From Nostoc linckia NIES-25 (lineage in GTDB: Bacteria > Cyanobacteriota > Cyanobacteriia > Cyanobacteriales > Nostocaceae), in assembly GCF_002368035.1 (NCBI RefSeq), contig NZ_AP018222.1, positions 3,450,534-3,514,533 of the forward strand: DNA of 64,000 nt, in the 5' to 3' direction. Positions 8,125 through 16,037 of the stretch are shown one piece after another (position 1 is the first letter of the stretch; each line of letters opens with the position of its first letter). Under the pieces are notes generated by a model. The model had not been told where the DNA came from, did not search any database, and saw only the letters and a program-made list of their open reading frames with translations. The position numbers and the translations under genes are program-made.

Positions 8125-8568
8125 CTATGGAACCTGAAAATCATTAAACGAGCAAAAATTATAAGAGGAACTACTTAAAGCTTTCACCAGCTTACCGTAG
8201 AGAGTTAGCAAAGTAGCACCTACCTGCTGTGAAAGCGCCACATAAGAATCATCATAGGCAGAGGTTTTATAAGTCAAGGCAATACTAACTGCATCCGCCA
8301 TCAAATCAGCCGTCGAGACAACGCGCAAAGGGAAGCTTTTTATAGTTACTAAATCTGTCTGTACTTCAGCAGCAGTGTACATCTTTGCACGGATGTACTT
8401 CAATAAAACGTTAGTACACTCGATGTAAAAAAGGTCTGGTACATAAATTTCAGTCTGTGGATTGGCAAGATGACCCAAGAGTTGATTAACTTTAGCAGTT
8501 AGTGGGTCAGCAATAAAATATTTGATGCACACACTGGTATCAATAACACATCTGAGAGGATTGCTCAT
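8125..8568 (-). CDS. PIN-domain protein, VapC-like toxin
   Basis: A 147-residue protein with the PIN-domain pattern: Asp10 in CVIDTSVCIKYF, Glu50 in FYIECTNVLLKY and Asp106/107 in TSAYDDSYVALSQ. Such proteins are Mg-dependent ribonucleases inhibited by a cognate antitoxin. The position where most family members carry a fourth acid (LLTxD) reads LLTLYGKLV here, so that acid appears to be missing and activity may be reduced. It overlaps the upstream antitoxin gene by 4 bases, the usual arrangement of a VapBC pair. The family call is good; toxicity is inferred only. Confidence 0.85.
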   Translation of the reverse strand: MSNPLRCVIDTSVCIKYFIADPLTAKVNQLLGHLANPQTEIYVPDLFYIECTNVLLKYIRAKMYTAAEVQTDLVTIKSFPLRVVSTADLMADAVSIALTYKTSAYDDSYVALSQQVGATLLTLYGKLVKALSSSSYNFCSFNDFQVP

Positions 8569-8834
8569 CTATCGCGGTCTTCTCGAATTAGTTCAGTACT
8601 ATCAGGTAATCCAAAGTCTGCTGGATTCAAGCGACGGCGACGCTGACTACTTTCCTCTAAAAGCTTGAGGACATTTTTTCGCCTTTCATCTTCCGTAGGC
8701 TGCTTTTTTGCCTGCAAAGCACTCTGCAAAATTGTAATAACTTGAGCATCAACTGAACTATTTTCAGCTTTAGCTAACTCTTGGAGTTGTGCGTATAACT
8801 CATCAGGTATATTTAGCGCATGAAGGGTAGCCAT
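8565..8834 (-). CDS. VapB/FitA-like antitoxin (ribbon-helix-helix)
   Basis: A small protein of 89 residues from the ATG at 8834. The N-terminus reads MATLHALNIPDELYAQLQ followed by an acidic helix and VDAQVITILQSALQ, the beta-alpha-alpha pattern of ribbon-helix-helix antitoxins. The start is decided by a clear GGGAGGT Shine-Dalgarno sequence 6 to 7 bases upstream. The frame continues to a TTG at 8849, but that start would place the ribosome site inside the gene. The C-terminal half is basic and should wrap the PIN partner encoded downstream with a 4-base overlap. Such pairs normally repress their own promoter. Confidence 0.85.
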   Translation of the reverse strand: MATLHALNIPDELYAQLQELAKAENSSVDAQVITILQSALQAKKQPTEDERRKNVLKLLEESSQRRRRLNPADFGLPDSTELIREDRDR

Positions 8835-8905
8835 TGATTGACCTCCCAAAAGAATTTATTGCTAATGGTAGCACGATGCAAGCAGCGAGAGACTTTAGAG
8901 GAACT

Positions 8906-8932
8906 GTTGACTGTTAACCGTCAACAGTCAAC
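8906..8932 (-). terminator. Hairpin downstream of the 8939-9319 gene
   Basis: GTTGACTGTTAAC and GTCAACAGTCAAC form a 13-base near-perfect stem around one base. It sits a few bases after the stop of the leftward gene ending at 8939 and before the antitoxin gene. No strong T-run follows, so termination is tentative. Confidence 0.45.
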
Positions 8933-8938
8933 ACTCAT

Positions 8939-9319
8939 CTATTTATTGAGTATTTCAATTGCTTCTTGAATCAATTGCTTAGTCTTGTGAAGATTTAGCA
9001 GCCTAGTTTGGTCGTAGCGTTCAGGCAGAGGAAGTAACTTACCCTCTAGCGTTGCCCGAATCAGCGCAGCTTGTTCGTCAGTAGCTTCTCCCATTTCAAA
9101 GAGCATCGTACCAAGGGCTTCAGTACTTCTCCAACTAGGATTCCTCAAACCTGTTTTGTGGTCTTGGAACTGTCTAATAGCTTGGACAGCAAAAGCCAAT
9201 AACGGAGTAATCCAGCTTGTTTTATACCCTGGATTCCCTACTGGCTTGACTCCATACCGCGCAGCTAAATCTTTCAATTCTTTAAGGGTTTTGCTTTCAA
9301 GTTCAGAACGTGTAAACAT
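8939..9319 (-). CDS. Hypothetical protein with a SAP/Rho-N-like N-terminal segment
   Basis: A 126-residue protein with ATG start at 9319. The first 35 residues (SELESKTLKELKDLAARYGV, then a Gly/Pro turn and KTSWITPLL) resemble the helix-extended loop-helix of SAP or Rho N-terminal nucleic-acid-binding domains. The remainder is helical, with no catalytic motif that I recognise. It stands alone between the PIN/RHH pair and a divergently oriented small RHH gene. A nucleic-acid-binding role is an inference from the N-terminal pattern only. Confidence 0.65.
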   Translation of the reverse strand: MFTRSELESKTLKELKDLAARYGVKPVGNPGYKTSWITPLLAFAVQAIRQFQDHKTGLRNPSWRSTEALGTMLFEMGEATDEQAALIRATLEGKLLPLPERYDQTRLLNLHKTKQLIQEAIEILNK

Positions 9320-9439
9320 AGAAATGCCTAATTTTGTAATTGGGTTTGGCAGCTACTCTTACTTGCTAGGTCTGGCTAGCTGCCAATTAAAATATCGCAT
9401 GAAGTCTTGCGATAAATTAACATGTAAGCAAATATTTTT

Positions 9440-9652
9440 ATGCCTAATTACGAAGAAAAACCTTATTTAAAAAAGCATCAATTTACTACTAACAGGGAAG
9501 AACCATTGACAGCAAAAATCACTCTCAGACTTCCCCCATCAATGCTGGAAAAATTAAAAGGTCTAGATAACTACCCCGAATTTATCAGACAAGCAATTTC
9601 CGATGCACTAAATAAGCTTGAAAATTCAAAAGATACTACAAAAGATTCATAG
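9440..9652 (+). CDS. Small ribbon-helix-helix (CopG-like) protein
   Basis: A 70-residue protein whose core AKITLRLPPSMLEKLKGLD, followed by YPEFIRQAISDALNKLE, matches the beta strand and two helices of CopG/MetJ-type DNA-binding proteins. The charged N-terminal 25 residues and the short acidic tail are outside the fold. No toxin-like gene follows in the same direction, so it may be an orphan antitoxin or a plasmid-type regulator. The start ATG at 9440 is the first in frame; no clear Shine-Dalgarno sequence is present. Confidence 0.6.
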   Translation: MPNYEEKPYLKKHQFTTNREEPLTAKITLRLPPSMLEKLKGLDNYPEFIRQAISDALNKLENSKDTTKDS

Positions 9653-9736
9653 TAATTGATAATTTTTAGAAAATTTGTTGGCTTCAGCTAAAGCTTTTAG
9701 TTTTGTAAATCGTTATGTGATGCTAATAAAGGGTAG

Positions 9737-9972
9737 CGATCGCTTGACTTAACAGCAGAATTTATGGCAAGGGTAGAGAGGGGCGATCGCCTTTTGTTTG
9801 TGGGTGCGATGCTCCAGAACGTGAACGAGCGAAAAAAGTTCTCAAGCGAGTTCACGATACTGGCAATCAGGTAAAACGGTTGAACATCATTTGGATTGGC
9901 TTCAAAATGAGTCAATCGGCAAAGTGCTGTTTTGTGTTGGTCTGTGGGGTAAGGGGAAAGATGCTTGCTTGA
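9737..9972 (+). pseudogene. Possible degenerate gene fragment, frameshifted, unknown family
   Basis: Two overlapping plus-strand frames read like pieces of one protein. One gives LDLTAEFMARVERGDRLLFV up to about 9808. The next frame gives APERERAKKVLKRVHDTG and RLNIIWIGF from about 9808 and stops at 9970-9972. There is no start codon with a ribosome site. I do not recognise the family. It lies in a 508-base gap (9653-10161) that otherwise shows nothing I can name. Confidence 0.3.
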
Positions 9973-10161
9973 TAAAAATCAATGATGCTGTCATTACTTA
10001 CAGAACATAAGTCATGAGCCTTTATTGTCCGAAGAAAGTATATAAAAAATATAATTATTTTAGGAATGATTGGTATCGGGCAGGTATTATACTGTGTAAA
10101 TTTCTAAAATTTGCTGTCTGCTACGTAGTCTCTATATTAGTACAAATGCTCCCATTCAATA

Positions 10162-10458
10162 TTACTCATTTTCAGAATTTAATGTAATTTGCTGTGAACC
10201 ATGTATCACAGCTAGTACTTCAATTTGTTCGGGTTTAATATAATAAATAATTCTATATGAACCTTCAATCATTTCTCTGATTTGCTCAGTTTCAAACTCA
10301 GATACAATTCGACCCGACAAAGGAAAATTTGCAATCTGTTCAGAACGTCTAGTTATACGGTCTACTATCCTCGCTGCATATTGTGGAGAAGTTTGGGCAA
10401 TATAACTATAAATTGCGGAGAGATTTTCCACCGCTGTTTCTGTCCAGTAAACTTTCAC
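10162..10458 (-). CDS. parE: ParE/RelE-superfamily toxin
   Basis: The 98-residue protein begins MKVYWTETAVENLSAIYSYI and ends with the YRIIYYIKPEQIEVLAVIHG strand block, the standard ParE/RelE layout. ParE-type members block gyrase, while RelE-type members cut mRNA on the ribosome. The Arg/Ser/Gly pattern (PLSGRIVSEF, then GSYRIIY) favours the ParE branch. It overlaps the upstream antitoxin gene by 4 bases. The GTxxR core of active toxins is conserved only in general form, so the mechanism is not certain. Confidence 0.85.
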   Translation of the reverse strand: MKVYWTETAVENLSAIYSYIAQTSPQYAARIVDRITRRSEQIANFPLSGRIVSEFETEQIREMIEGSYRIIYYIKPEQIEVLAVIHGSQQITLNSENE

Positions 10459-10643
10459 TCTGGTAGTCCAAACTTTTTCCGCACTTCTTGTACAGAAATC
10501 ACATTACCAGCTTTGCTATCTGCCAGTCCAGCTTCAACAGTTTGCCGAACATAAATTTGGTACATTAAATCATCCCATGTGGAATTTTCTGGCAATCTGT
10601 CAATTAATTTATGGGCTTCTTCTTTAATATTGAGATTTTTCAT
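10455..10643 (-). CDS. Antitoxin of the ParE-like toxin
   Basis: A 62-residue protein with a helical N-terminus (MKNLNIKEEAHKLIDRLPEN) and a C-terminal segment VISVQEVRKKFGL. This resembles the small Phd/ParD-like antitoxins that accompany ParE toxins in cyanobacteria (TWDDLMYQIYVRQ is characteristic). It comes first in the leftward pair and overlaps the toxin start by 4 bases, giving translational coupling. Autoregulation is expected from the family but no operator was identified. Confidence 0.75.
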   Translation of the reverse strand: MKNLNIKEEAHKLIDRLPENSTWDDLMYQIYVRQTVEAGLADSKAGNVISVQEVRKKFGLPE

Positions 10644-10731
10644 TAGTTGCTAAACAAATATTTTCTGCATCCATTTGAATATATTCTAGATGCAAAAAAT
10701 ATAGTTGGATTTTACAACAACATTTATGCAA

Positions 10732-10816
10732 CGGAGAAGGGGAGATTCGAACTCCCGGAACCTTTCGGTTCATCCGATTTCAAGTCGGACGCAATCGACC
10801 ACTCTGCCACCTCTCC
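10732..10816 (-). tRNA. tRNA-Ser (anticodon TGA)
   Basis: Read on the minus strand, an acceptor stem GGAGAGG pairs with CTTCTCC, the D-arm is normal, and the anticodon loop ACTTGAAAT has TGA in the middle. A long variable arm (GAACCGAAAGGTTC) and a T-arm with GTTCGAATC follow. The 85-base length and long variable arm identify a class II serine tRNA. CCA is not encoded. Confidence 0.95.
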
Positions 10817-10924
10817 AAATAAACTGTCGAGCTAGTGGCTAGCCGCATTTGTCGGTTAGCACTAAAGCTGACAGATCATACTATATCTTATCACTACGCA
10901 GGTTGCACTACTGAATGCGAATGT

Positions 10925-11845
10925 CTACGACACACTTCGCGATCGCTCGTACAAAATTTCCTCTGACACCACCTGAAAATCATTCCCCACCCACACTAAG
11001 GAAGCTTGGGTAACCACACCCGCCTCTAAAGAAACCAAGGAAAAATTACGCAGTTTCTCGCCCTCATTTTCCACTATCCTGGGCACAGTAGCCGCATTCA
11101 AGTAAATTGTTCCCTCTGGACTTCTAAAAACGGGTTTTCGCAGTTCTTTCTTCGTGTGCCGTAAAGTTCGGTGCATGTGGCCAAATGTCACTAGCGGAAT
11201 GGTTTTACCAGCAGTAACAGCCTGAGAAATCGCCTCAGCAAAATCTGGATCGCCAAAGTCGCCTCCAATAGGATGCCAGTCTTTGCCGCAGGGGTCTTCT
11301 GGCCGATCGCCTAATCCACTAGGGCCATTGTGACCGAGAAAAATAATCGTCTGGTAAGCCGCATTTTTAACTGCTTTGACGATGCGATCGGCAGATTCTT
11401 CCAAATCTGTAACATCGTAACGTTCCCGACAGATGTCCGCAAATTTCCATTCCGGGCCGCCCCAAGTAAAGGGACGACCCCCGACTACAGTTAATTCCCA
11501 AGCTGGAAAATCTAATTTACCGTAACCGACATGGGCAGGGCCTAATAAATCGAGCTGTTCCTGTACCCAGTCTTCCTTGGAACGGTCGTAAGGACACTTT
11601 TTGCGTCCCCATTCTGTAGCTGTAAACCAAGCATCGTGGTTGCCCATGACTGCTGCTTTGGGAATGTCAACAGAAGCGATCGCTTTCACCACTTCCACTG
11701 ACTCGTTACCAAAATCCCCAACAAACAGCACTAAATCAACACCCAGATGCTTGAGTGCAATGCCATCTTCTACTTCCCATTGGTCGTGAACATCTCCAAC
11801 TACAGCAATTTTGAGGGTTATCGAATGAGTTTTCTGACTGGTCAT
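10925..11845 (-). CDS. Calcineurin-like metallophosphoesterase (cyanobacterial/plant TIGR04168-type)
   Basis: A 306-residue protein carrying the whole metallophosphoesterase motif series: AVVGDVHDQWE, LFVGDFGNES, AVMGNHDAWF, IIFLGHNGPSG and TFGHMHRTL. These bind two metal ions in the family. The extra aromatic segments, such as GGRPFTWGGPEWKF, are typical of a subgroup shared by cyanobacteria and plastids. The physiological substrate is not known from sequence. It is divergent from nadA with a 150-base gap and forms a single-gene unit. Confidence 0.88.
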   Translation of the reverse strand: MTSQKTHSITLKIAVVGDVHDQWEVEDGIALKHLGVDLVLFVGDFGNESVEVVKAIASVDIPKAAVMGNHDAWFTATEWGRKKCPYDRSKEDWVQEQLDLLGPAHVGYGKLDFPAWELTVVGGRPFTWGGPEWKFADICRERYDVTDLEESADRIVKAVKNAAYQTIIFLGHNGPSGLGDRPEDPCGKDWHPIGGDFGDPDFAEAISQAVTAGKTIPLVTFGHMHRTLRHTKKELRKPVFRSPEGTIYLNAATVPRIVENEGEKLRNFSLVSLEAGVVTQASLVWVGNDFQVVSEEILYERSRSVS

Positions 11846-11995
11846 GCCACTTTCCTTGCCGTCTATCTCCAGGATATGAAACTCAGCCGGATTTGGACAT
11901 TATCTCTAGAAAATCAACACCCCACTATTTTTGGTAAAAACTACTATAATTAATTTAACAAGACTACAAATTGCAACTAAGAGCAACCCATAACT

Positions 11996-12970
11996 GTGTT
12001 TACCACTGCACTAGCTCAACGAGAAAAAACCCAACCGGGCGAACTACCATTAGATTTGTTTAGCGCTATTGAGAGTCTCAAAAAAGAACTTAACGCGGTG
12101 ATTCTGGCGCATTACTATCAAGAGCCAGATATTCAGGATATTGCAGACTTTATTGGCGATTCATTACAGCTGGCGAAAGCAGCCCAAAAGACCAGTGCAG
12201 ATGTAATCGTCTTTGCTGGCGTTCACTTTATGGCAGAAACGGCAAAGATACTTAATCCCGATAAATTAGTACTTTTACCAGATTTGAATGCAGGTTGCTC
12301 TTTAGCAGATAGTTGTCCGCCAAAGGAATTTGCCGCTTTTAAAGCCGCGCATCCAAATCACCTAGTGGTGTCTTATATAAATTGCTCTGCTGAAATTAAA
12401 GCAATGAGCGACATTATTTGTACTAGTTCCAATGCTGTGAAAATAGTACAGCAAATACCCAAGGAGCAGCCGATTATTTTTGCCCCAGACAGGAATTTAG
12501 GGCGCTATGTCATGGAACAGACTGGACGAGACTTGGTGCTGTGGCAAGGTAGCTGTGTCGTCCATGAAACCTTTTCCGAAAAGAAAATTGTCGAGTTAAA
12601 AATTGCCCACCCCCAAGCAGAGGCGATCGCTCACCCAGAATGTGAAACTAGTGTATTGCGCCACGCCAGCTTTATCGGTTCTACAGCAGCTTTACTCAAA
12701 CATTGTCAAAACAGTTCCTCCCAGGAATTTATCGTGGCAACGGAGCCGGGAATCATTCACCAAATGCAAAAACTAGCTCCCCAAAAGCGCTTTATTCCCG
12801 CGCCGCCGATGAATAACTGCGCTTGCAACGAATGTCCGTTTATGCGCTTAAACACCCTAGAAAAGCTCTACTGGGCAATGAAAAATCGCACTCCCGAAAT
12901 TACCATGTCCGAAGATATCCGCCTTGCTGCACTGCGACCAATGCAACGAATGTTGGAGATGAGCGTGTAG
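11996..12970 (+). CDS. nadA: Quinolinate synthase NadA
   Basis: NadA condenses iminoaspartate with dihydroxyacetone phosphate to quinolinate for NAD synthesis, using a [4Fe-4S] cluster. The 324-residue protein begins at a GTG (11996). It carries the N-terminal LAHYYQEPDIQDIADFIGDS block, Cys101 in NAGCSLADSC, the Cys of WQGSCVVHE and the C-terminal CACNECPFM motif, together supplying the cluster ligands. The family is oxygen sensitive, which is notable in an oxygenic organism. nadB is not in the window. A hairpin follows 20 bases after the stop. Confidence 0.95.
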   Translation: MFTTALAQREKTQPGELPLDLFSAIESLKKELNAVILAHYYQEPDIQDIADFIGDSLQLAKAAQKTSADVIVFAGVHFMAETAKILNPDKLVLLPDLNAGCSLADSCPPKEFAAFKAAHPNHLVVSYINCSAEIKAMSDIICTSSNAVKIVQQIPKEQPIIFAPDRNLGRYVMEQTGRDLVLWQGSCVVHETFSEKKIVELKIAHPQAEAIAHPECETSVLRHASFIGSTAALLKHCQNSSSQEFIVATEPGIIHQMQKLAPQKRFIPAPPMNNCACNECPFMRLNTLEKLYWAMKNRTPEITMSEDIRLAALRPMQRMLEMSV

Positions 12971-12992
12971 TTAGAATAAGTTTTTACAAATT

Positions 12993-13021
12993 GTAGAGAC
13001 GTGGTTTTATTGCGTCTCTAC
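12993..13021 (+). terminator. GTAGAGACG hairpin after nadA
   Basis: GTAGAGACG and CGTCTCTAC form a 9-base perfect stem, followed by CAAAAATTTATTTTTT. It could terminate nadA. The same TAGAGACG palindrome is dispersed at 33133-33162 and 42956-42981, so it may simply be a repeat used as a terminator. Confidence 0.55.
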
Positions 13022-13091
13022 CAAAAATTTATTTTTTAAGCACTTGAAATTTATAAAACCTAGTGCTATGATGTTAAATCGTGAGACAAAT

Positions 13092-13174
13092 GGGTCGGTG
13101 TCCGAGTGGTTAATGGAGACGGACTGTAAATCCGTTGGCTAGCGCCTACGCTGGTTCAAATCCAGCCCGGCCCA
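13092..13174 (+). tRNA. tRNA-Tyr (anticodon GTA)
   Basis: The acceptor stem GGGTCGG pairs with CCGGCCC. The anticodon stem-loop GGACTGTAAATCC places GTA in the loop. A long variable arm (GGCTAGCGCCTACGCTG) and the T-loop GGTTCAAATCC are present. The 83-base length fits a bacterial class II tyrosine tRNA. CCA is not encoded. Confidence 0.95.
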
Positions 13175-13257
13175 CCTCTCACGAATTCATAAGTTATAAT
13201 AGCTGGGTAATAGGTAAAATGCCGAGCCTTGTAACTGAAAAACAAAAATTTTCTTTC

Positions 13258-13329
13258 GCCCGTGTGGCTCAGTGGTAGAGCACACCCTTGGTAAGGGTGA
13301 GGTCACGAGTTCAATCCTCGTCACGGGCT
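13258..13329 (+). tRNA. tRNA-Thr (anticodon GGT), integration site
   Basis: The acceptor stem GCCCGTG pairs with CACGGGC, the D-loop AGTGGTAG is normal, the anticodon stem-loop CACCCTTGGTAAGGGTG has GGT in the loop, and the T-arm carries GAGTTCAATCC. The last 48 bases plus one flanking base are duplicated exactly at 16038-16086, so this gene is the attachment site for the element downstream and was left functional by the insertion. Confidence 0.96.
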
Positions 13330-13330
13330 T
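13282..13330 (+). repeat. attL: 3' part of tRNA-Thr (49-base direct repeat, copy 1)
   Basis: Starts at ACACCCTTGGTAAGG in the anticodon stem and runs through the tRNA end to CGGGCTT. It is identical over 49 bases to 16038-16086. Direct repeats of a tRNA 3' end are the classic scar of tyrosine-recombinase integration. Confidence 0.93.
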
Positions 13331-13424
13331 ATTAGAAATACTGAAAAATCAACAGTTTGCAGCTACTTGCATTAATTGGCTGTACTCTACCAGTATCGCT
13401 TGAGACAGAAGTACTTGCATAGAA

Positions 13425-13434
13425 GTTGCATAAC
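13425..13434 (+). repeat. Candidate integrase arm-site GTTGCATAAC near attL
   Basis: GTTGCATAAC lies about 95 bases inside the left att repeat. Identical or near-identical words occur next to the integrase start (15972-16004, three copies with one inverted) and 83 bases beyond the right att repeat (16169-16178). The function as arm-binding sites is an inference from position. Confidence 0.45.
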
Positions 13435-13876
13435 ATAATTACTTATCAGAATGCTGCAATATATAAGCTAAATTTATAAAATAGTACTCGTTTTCTAGCT
13501 TGATAGTAGTTACTAAATAACAAGCACTGCTATATTAGCCTGTAATGCCTCTATTTTCAGTCTCAGGTAGAATGCAAGCTTAAGTCTTATATCGCTTGTT
13601 ATAGAGGATTTTAGAGCTAGGTATTAAAGCTTAAATGCTATCAAAGCTAATCATTCAATAATGGAAACGTAAGAAAAAACCATTCACCAGTTTCATCGTT
13701 AGTAATGGCTATGGTGGTCTCCTGTTGTGTTCAGTAGTTATCTGAACCAGCTTGCATTGTGACAATTACCAACTTAAGTAGAAATTTTGATGAAATTGAT
13801 TAATTATGTGATAGATGATTCATGCTGGTTTAGGTTTGATGTTAAGTGTGGGGTAAATATGGGCAATATCTAATAA

Positions 13877-14509
13877 GTGAGATACACAACACGGACAAAA
13901 AATATGTTAATCTTTATAGCTATTGTATTTTGCCTTGCATTTTTAGCATTTATTTTTACTGTTATAGTACCTTCATTATTAAACCTAATTCAGAAAATAA
14001 GTGGGAAGAAAGTTAGTTTAAATATTGGCATTGGTTTATATATATTTGTAATAACATTTGTTGTTTCTTTGTGGATATATGCTCAGTTAGTTCTTATCAT
14101 TTCAGGAGATATTGAACAAGTAAAATATAACGTAGCCTCTTTGATTCCTAAAATTGAAGAAGAAAAAAGATCTACAAAATTTGAAAATACAGAAGAACAG
14201 TTAGGTAAAGAAGAAGTAAAAAATGATATGAATACTCAGATATATCAACAGTTAAAACCTACAACATTATTAAGTAGATATGAAGGTTGTCTTGAAACAT
14301 ATAAATGGCTTGAAGGTGAACCTTCTTATCAAGCAAGTAGTTCATTCTATGAATGTAAGCGAACAGAAAAATTTTGTTTAGCTATAGGCTCATTATATGA
14401 TGTTAATGATGAGTATAAAGAAGAATTAGTTGGCGACAAAGCTCTCTGTAAGCAATTTGGATGGTATGGTAGTTCAAATAGATATTCTAAGGATTTTAGT
14501 TTAAATTAA
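13877..14509 (+). CDS. Hypothetical membrane protein, cargo of element A
   Basis: A 210-residue protein with two strongly hydrophobic segments in the first 80 residues (LIFIAIVFCLAFLAFIFTVI and IGIGLYIFVITFVVSLWIYA). A charged Lys/Glu-rich linker and a soluble C-terminal half with five Cys residues (CLETYKWLEG, YECKRTEKFCLAIG, ALCKQFGW) follow. The annotated start is GTG at 13877; the ATG at 13904 directly before the first helix is a good alternative. I recognise no family. The base composition is very AT-rich, unlike the host genes, consistent with acquired cargo. A function in immunity or element maintenance cannot be claimed from sequence. Confidence 0.65.
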   Translation: MRYTTRTKNMLIFIAIVFCLAFLAFIFTVIVPSLLNLIQKISGKKVSLNIGIGLYIFVITFVVSLWIYAQLVLIISGDIEQVKYNVASLIPKIEEEKRSTKFENTEEQLGKEEVKNDMNTQIYQQLKPTTLLSRYEGCLETYKWLEGEPSYQASSSFYECKRTEKFCLAIGSLYDVNDEYKEELVGDKALCKQFGWYGSSNRYSKDFSLN

Positions 14510-14858
14510 ACTGCTTAATGGCTCTATACTTATATATGACTCATATCTAAAGTATTATTTATTTCTTAGTCTTAGTTGTGCATACTGGCTTAGTGGTAAT
14601 AAGTTCAACTAGTTAAGCGTATTGAGCCGCGAGTACATTAAGCCAAATAAAATATAGTTTATTAAGACAAATATCATATATATCATATACGCCTTAATCT
14701 ATATATTTATAACTGCAATAACCTATTTTTCTTACTGTAGTTAACCTAGTATAAATATCATAGTTAACTTATTAGCTTAAGATATCAGATAATTAGAAAC
14801 AATAACTTATCTTATCTATAGAATACTGCGCTAGGTGTTACAACTTACTTAAGATGTC

Positions 14859-15305
14859 CTAATCTGGTTTAATAACCAAATTTCTCAACTTGATATATTG
14901 ATTAACATCTTTTTTGAGCAAATTAAGTAATTCCACAACTTGTTGTTTATTGAGTTTTAATTTAGTAAACAAATATTCGGTAATTAACATTGCTAATTTA
15001 CCTATCTCACTATCATTACAACTTGGTTGATGATATCTCACTACACCTCTAGCAGTTTGTGTACATTTTTTAATATCGTGAGTAGCTTTATGTATCTGTT
15101 TATCAGAATTATTAATCACATAATTTTCAACATTTTTCTTAATTTCCTTGTAATTAGCTTGTAACATTTTTTGTGTAACTTCATTCCTTATCTGATCTAG
15201 CCATATACAATCTAATCTTGGTTGATTGTGATTTTCACAATATTTTGCATCCAAATATGACTTAACTAGTACTTTATTGCCTACCAAATTTTTCTTACAT
15301 AACAC
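14859..15305 (-). CDS. Hypothetical protein, frame open upstream into the integrase end
   Basis: A 148-residue Lys/Asn-rich protein starting at a GTG (15305). The frame stays open upstream to a stop at 15396-15398 and reads like coding sequence (SIGDRV directly precedes the listed start). The gene may therefore be the 3' part of a longer one that was joined to the truncated integrase. It has a Cys/His pair (KYCENHNQPRLDC) and a helical C-terminus (LNKQQVVELLNLLKK). There is no recognised family. It overlaps the integrase ORF end by 25 bases. Confidence 0.45.
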   Translation of the reverse strand: MLCKKNLVGNKVLVKSYLDAKYCENHNQPRLDCIWLDQIRNEVTQKMLQANYKEIKKNVENYVINNSDKQIHKATHDIKKCTQTARGVVRYHQPSCNDSEIGKLAMLITEYLFTKLKLNKQQVVELLNLLKKDVNQYIKLRNLVIKPD

Positions 15306-15964
15306 TCTATCACCGATTGATAGTGTTTCATTAGTAAGAAATAAACCAATATACTGGCTTTTAATTGACTCAGGTAAATCTGTCGATTTTGAGGTTTATC
15401 AGGTAACTGCTGTTTCAATCTTCTCCAAGGGTTAATACTAATTAATCCAGTCTCGAATGCCCAATTACTACAAGCGTGTATATCGTTGATGATTCGCTCA
15501 AGCGTAGTAGTCGAATAGATTTTAAGTAACTCTGGTATTAACACCCGCGCATTCTCTGGACTTAGCATCTCAGGTAACACCTTTGCGAAGCACCTATCAA
15601 TCTGTGACCATTTCTCTTTTTGAGTGGTTTCAGCGACACTTGCTTGTTTTGCTACCTTGTAGTGTTGCCACAATTCCTTGAGGTTTGGCGCTATGTCCTT
15701 ACTGATTGAAACAACGTTATCGGGCTGTTTAACCTTTGGTTGATATTTTTCTAACGTGGGGTCAAAGTAGCCAGCAAGAATGTCTGTCTTGATTTGACTA
15801 GCTATTCTGTCAGCGTTTGCGATCGCTAGTCTATCGCTATATTTACCACCTGGAGAGAGAGAGTATTGCTTCCCTTGGTATTGAAACCTAATTATGATTC
15901 CGCCATTGTTGTTGCGTGGGGTAATCTTGGGTACTCTAGACGACGACTTACCAATCTCGAACAT
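15281..15964 (-). pseudogene. Truncated tyrosine recombinase (integrase) of element A
   Basis: A 227-residue ORF starting 74 bases inside the right att repeat. The first 75 residues match the arm-type DNA-binding domain of phage-like integrases (IIIRFQYQGKQYSLSPGGKY, then ADRIASQIKTDI). Residues about 95-190 match the SAM-like core-binding domain, including ERIINDIHACSNWAFETGLI and NPWRRLK. The catalytic domain with its R..HxxR..Y residues is absent: after PDKPQNRQIY the sequence becomes unrelated and stops. It cannot catalyse integration alone. The start and position are typical of an integrase beside its att site. Confidence 0.82.
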
Positions 15965-15971
15965 TCTCTAA

Positions 15972-16004
15972 GTTGCATAGTTCTTGCATAACCCAACTAT
16001 GCAA
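15972..16004. promoter_or_regulatory. Cluster of GTTGCATA words between integrase start and att repeat
   Basis: GTTGCATAG (15972), CTTGCATAAC (15983) and the inverted AACTATGCAA (15995) lie within 33 bases upstream of the integrase start. The position suggests recombinase or excisionase binding, or autoregulation. This is inferred, not demonstrated. Confidence 0.45.
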
Positions 16005-16037
16005 ATCGCTCAAAGCCTTGATAATCAGTTATTTTGA

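Noticed and set aside
9697..9915. Minus-strand ORF of 72 codons
   Set aside because: No ribosome site or recognisable composition; the plus strand of the same region reads more like degraded coding sequence.
10647..10835. Plus-strand ORF of 62 codons
   Set aside because: It runs straight through the tRNA-Ser gene on the other strand and is not protein-like.
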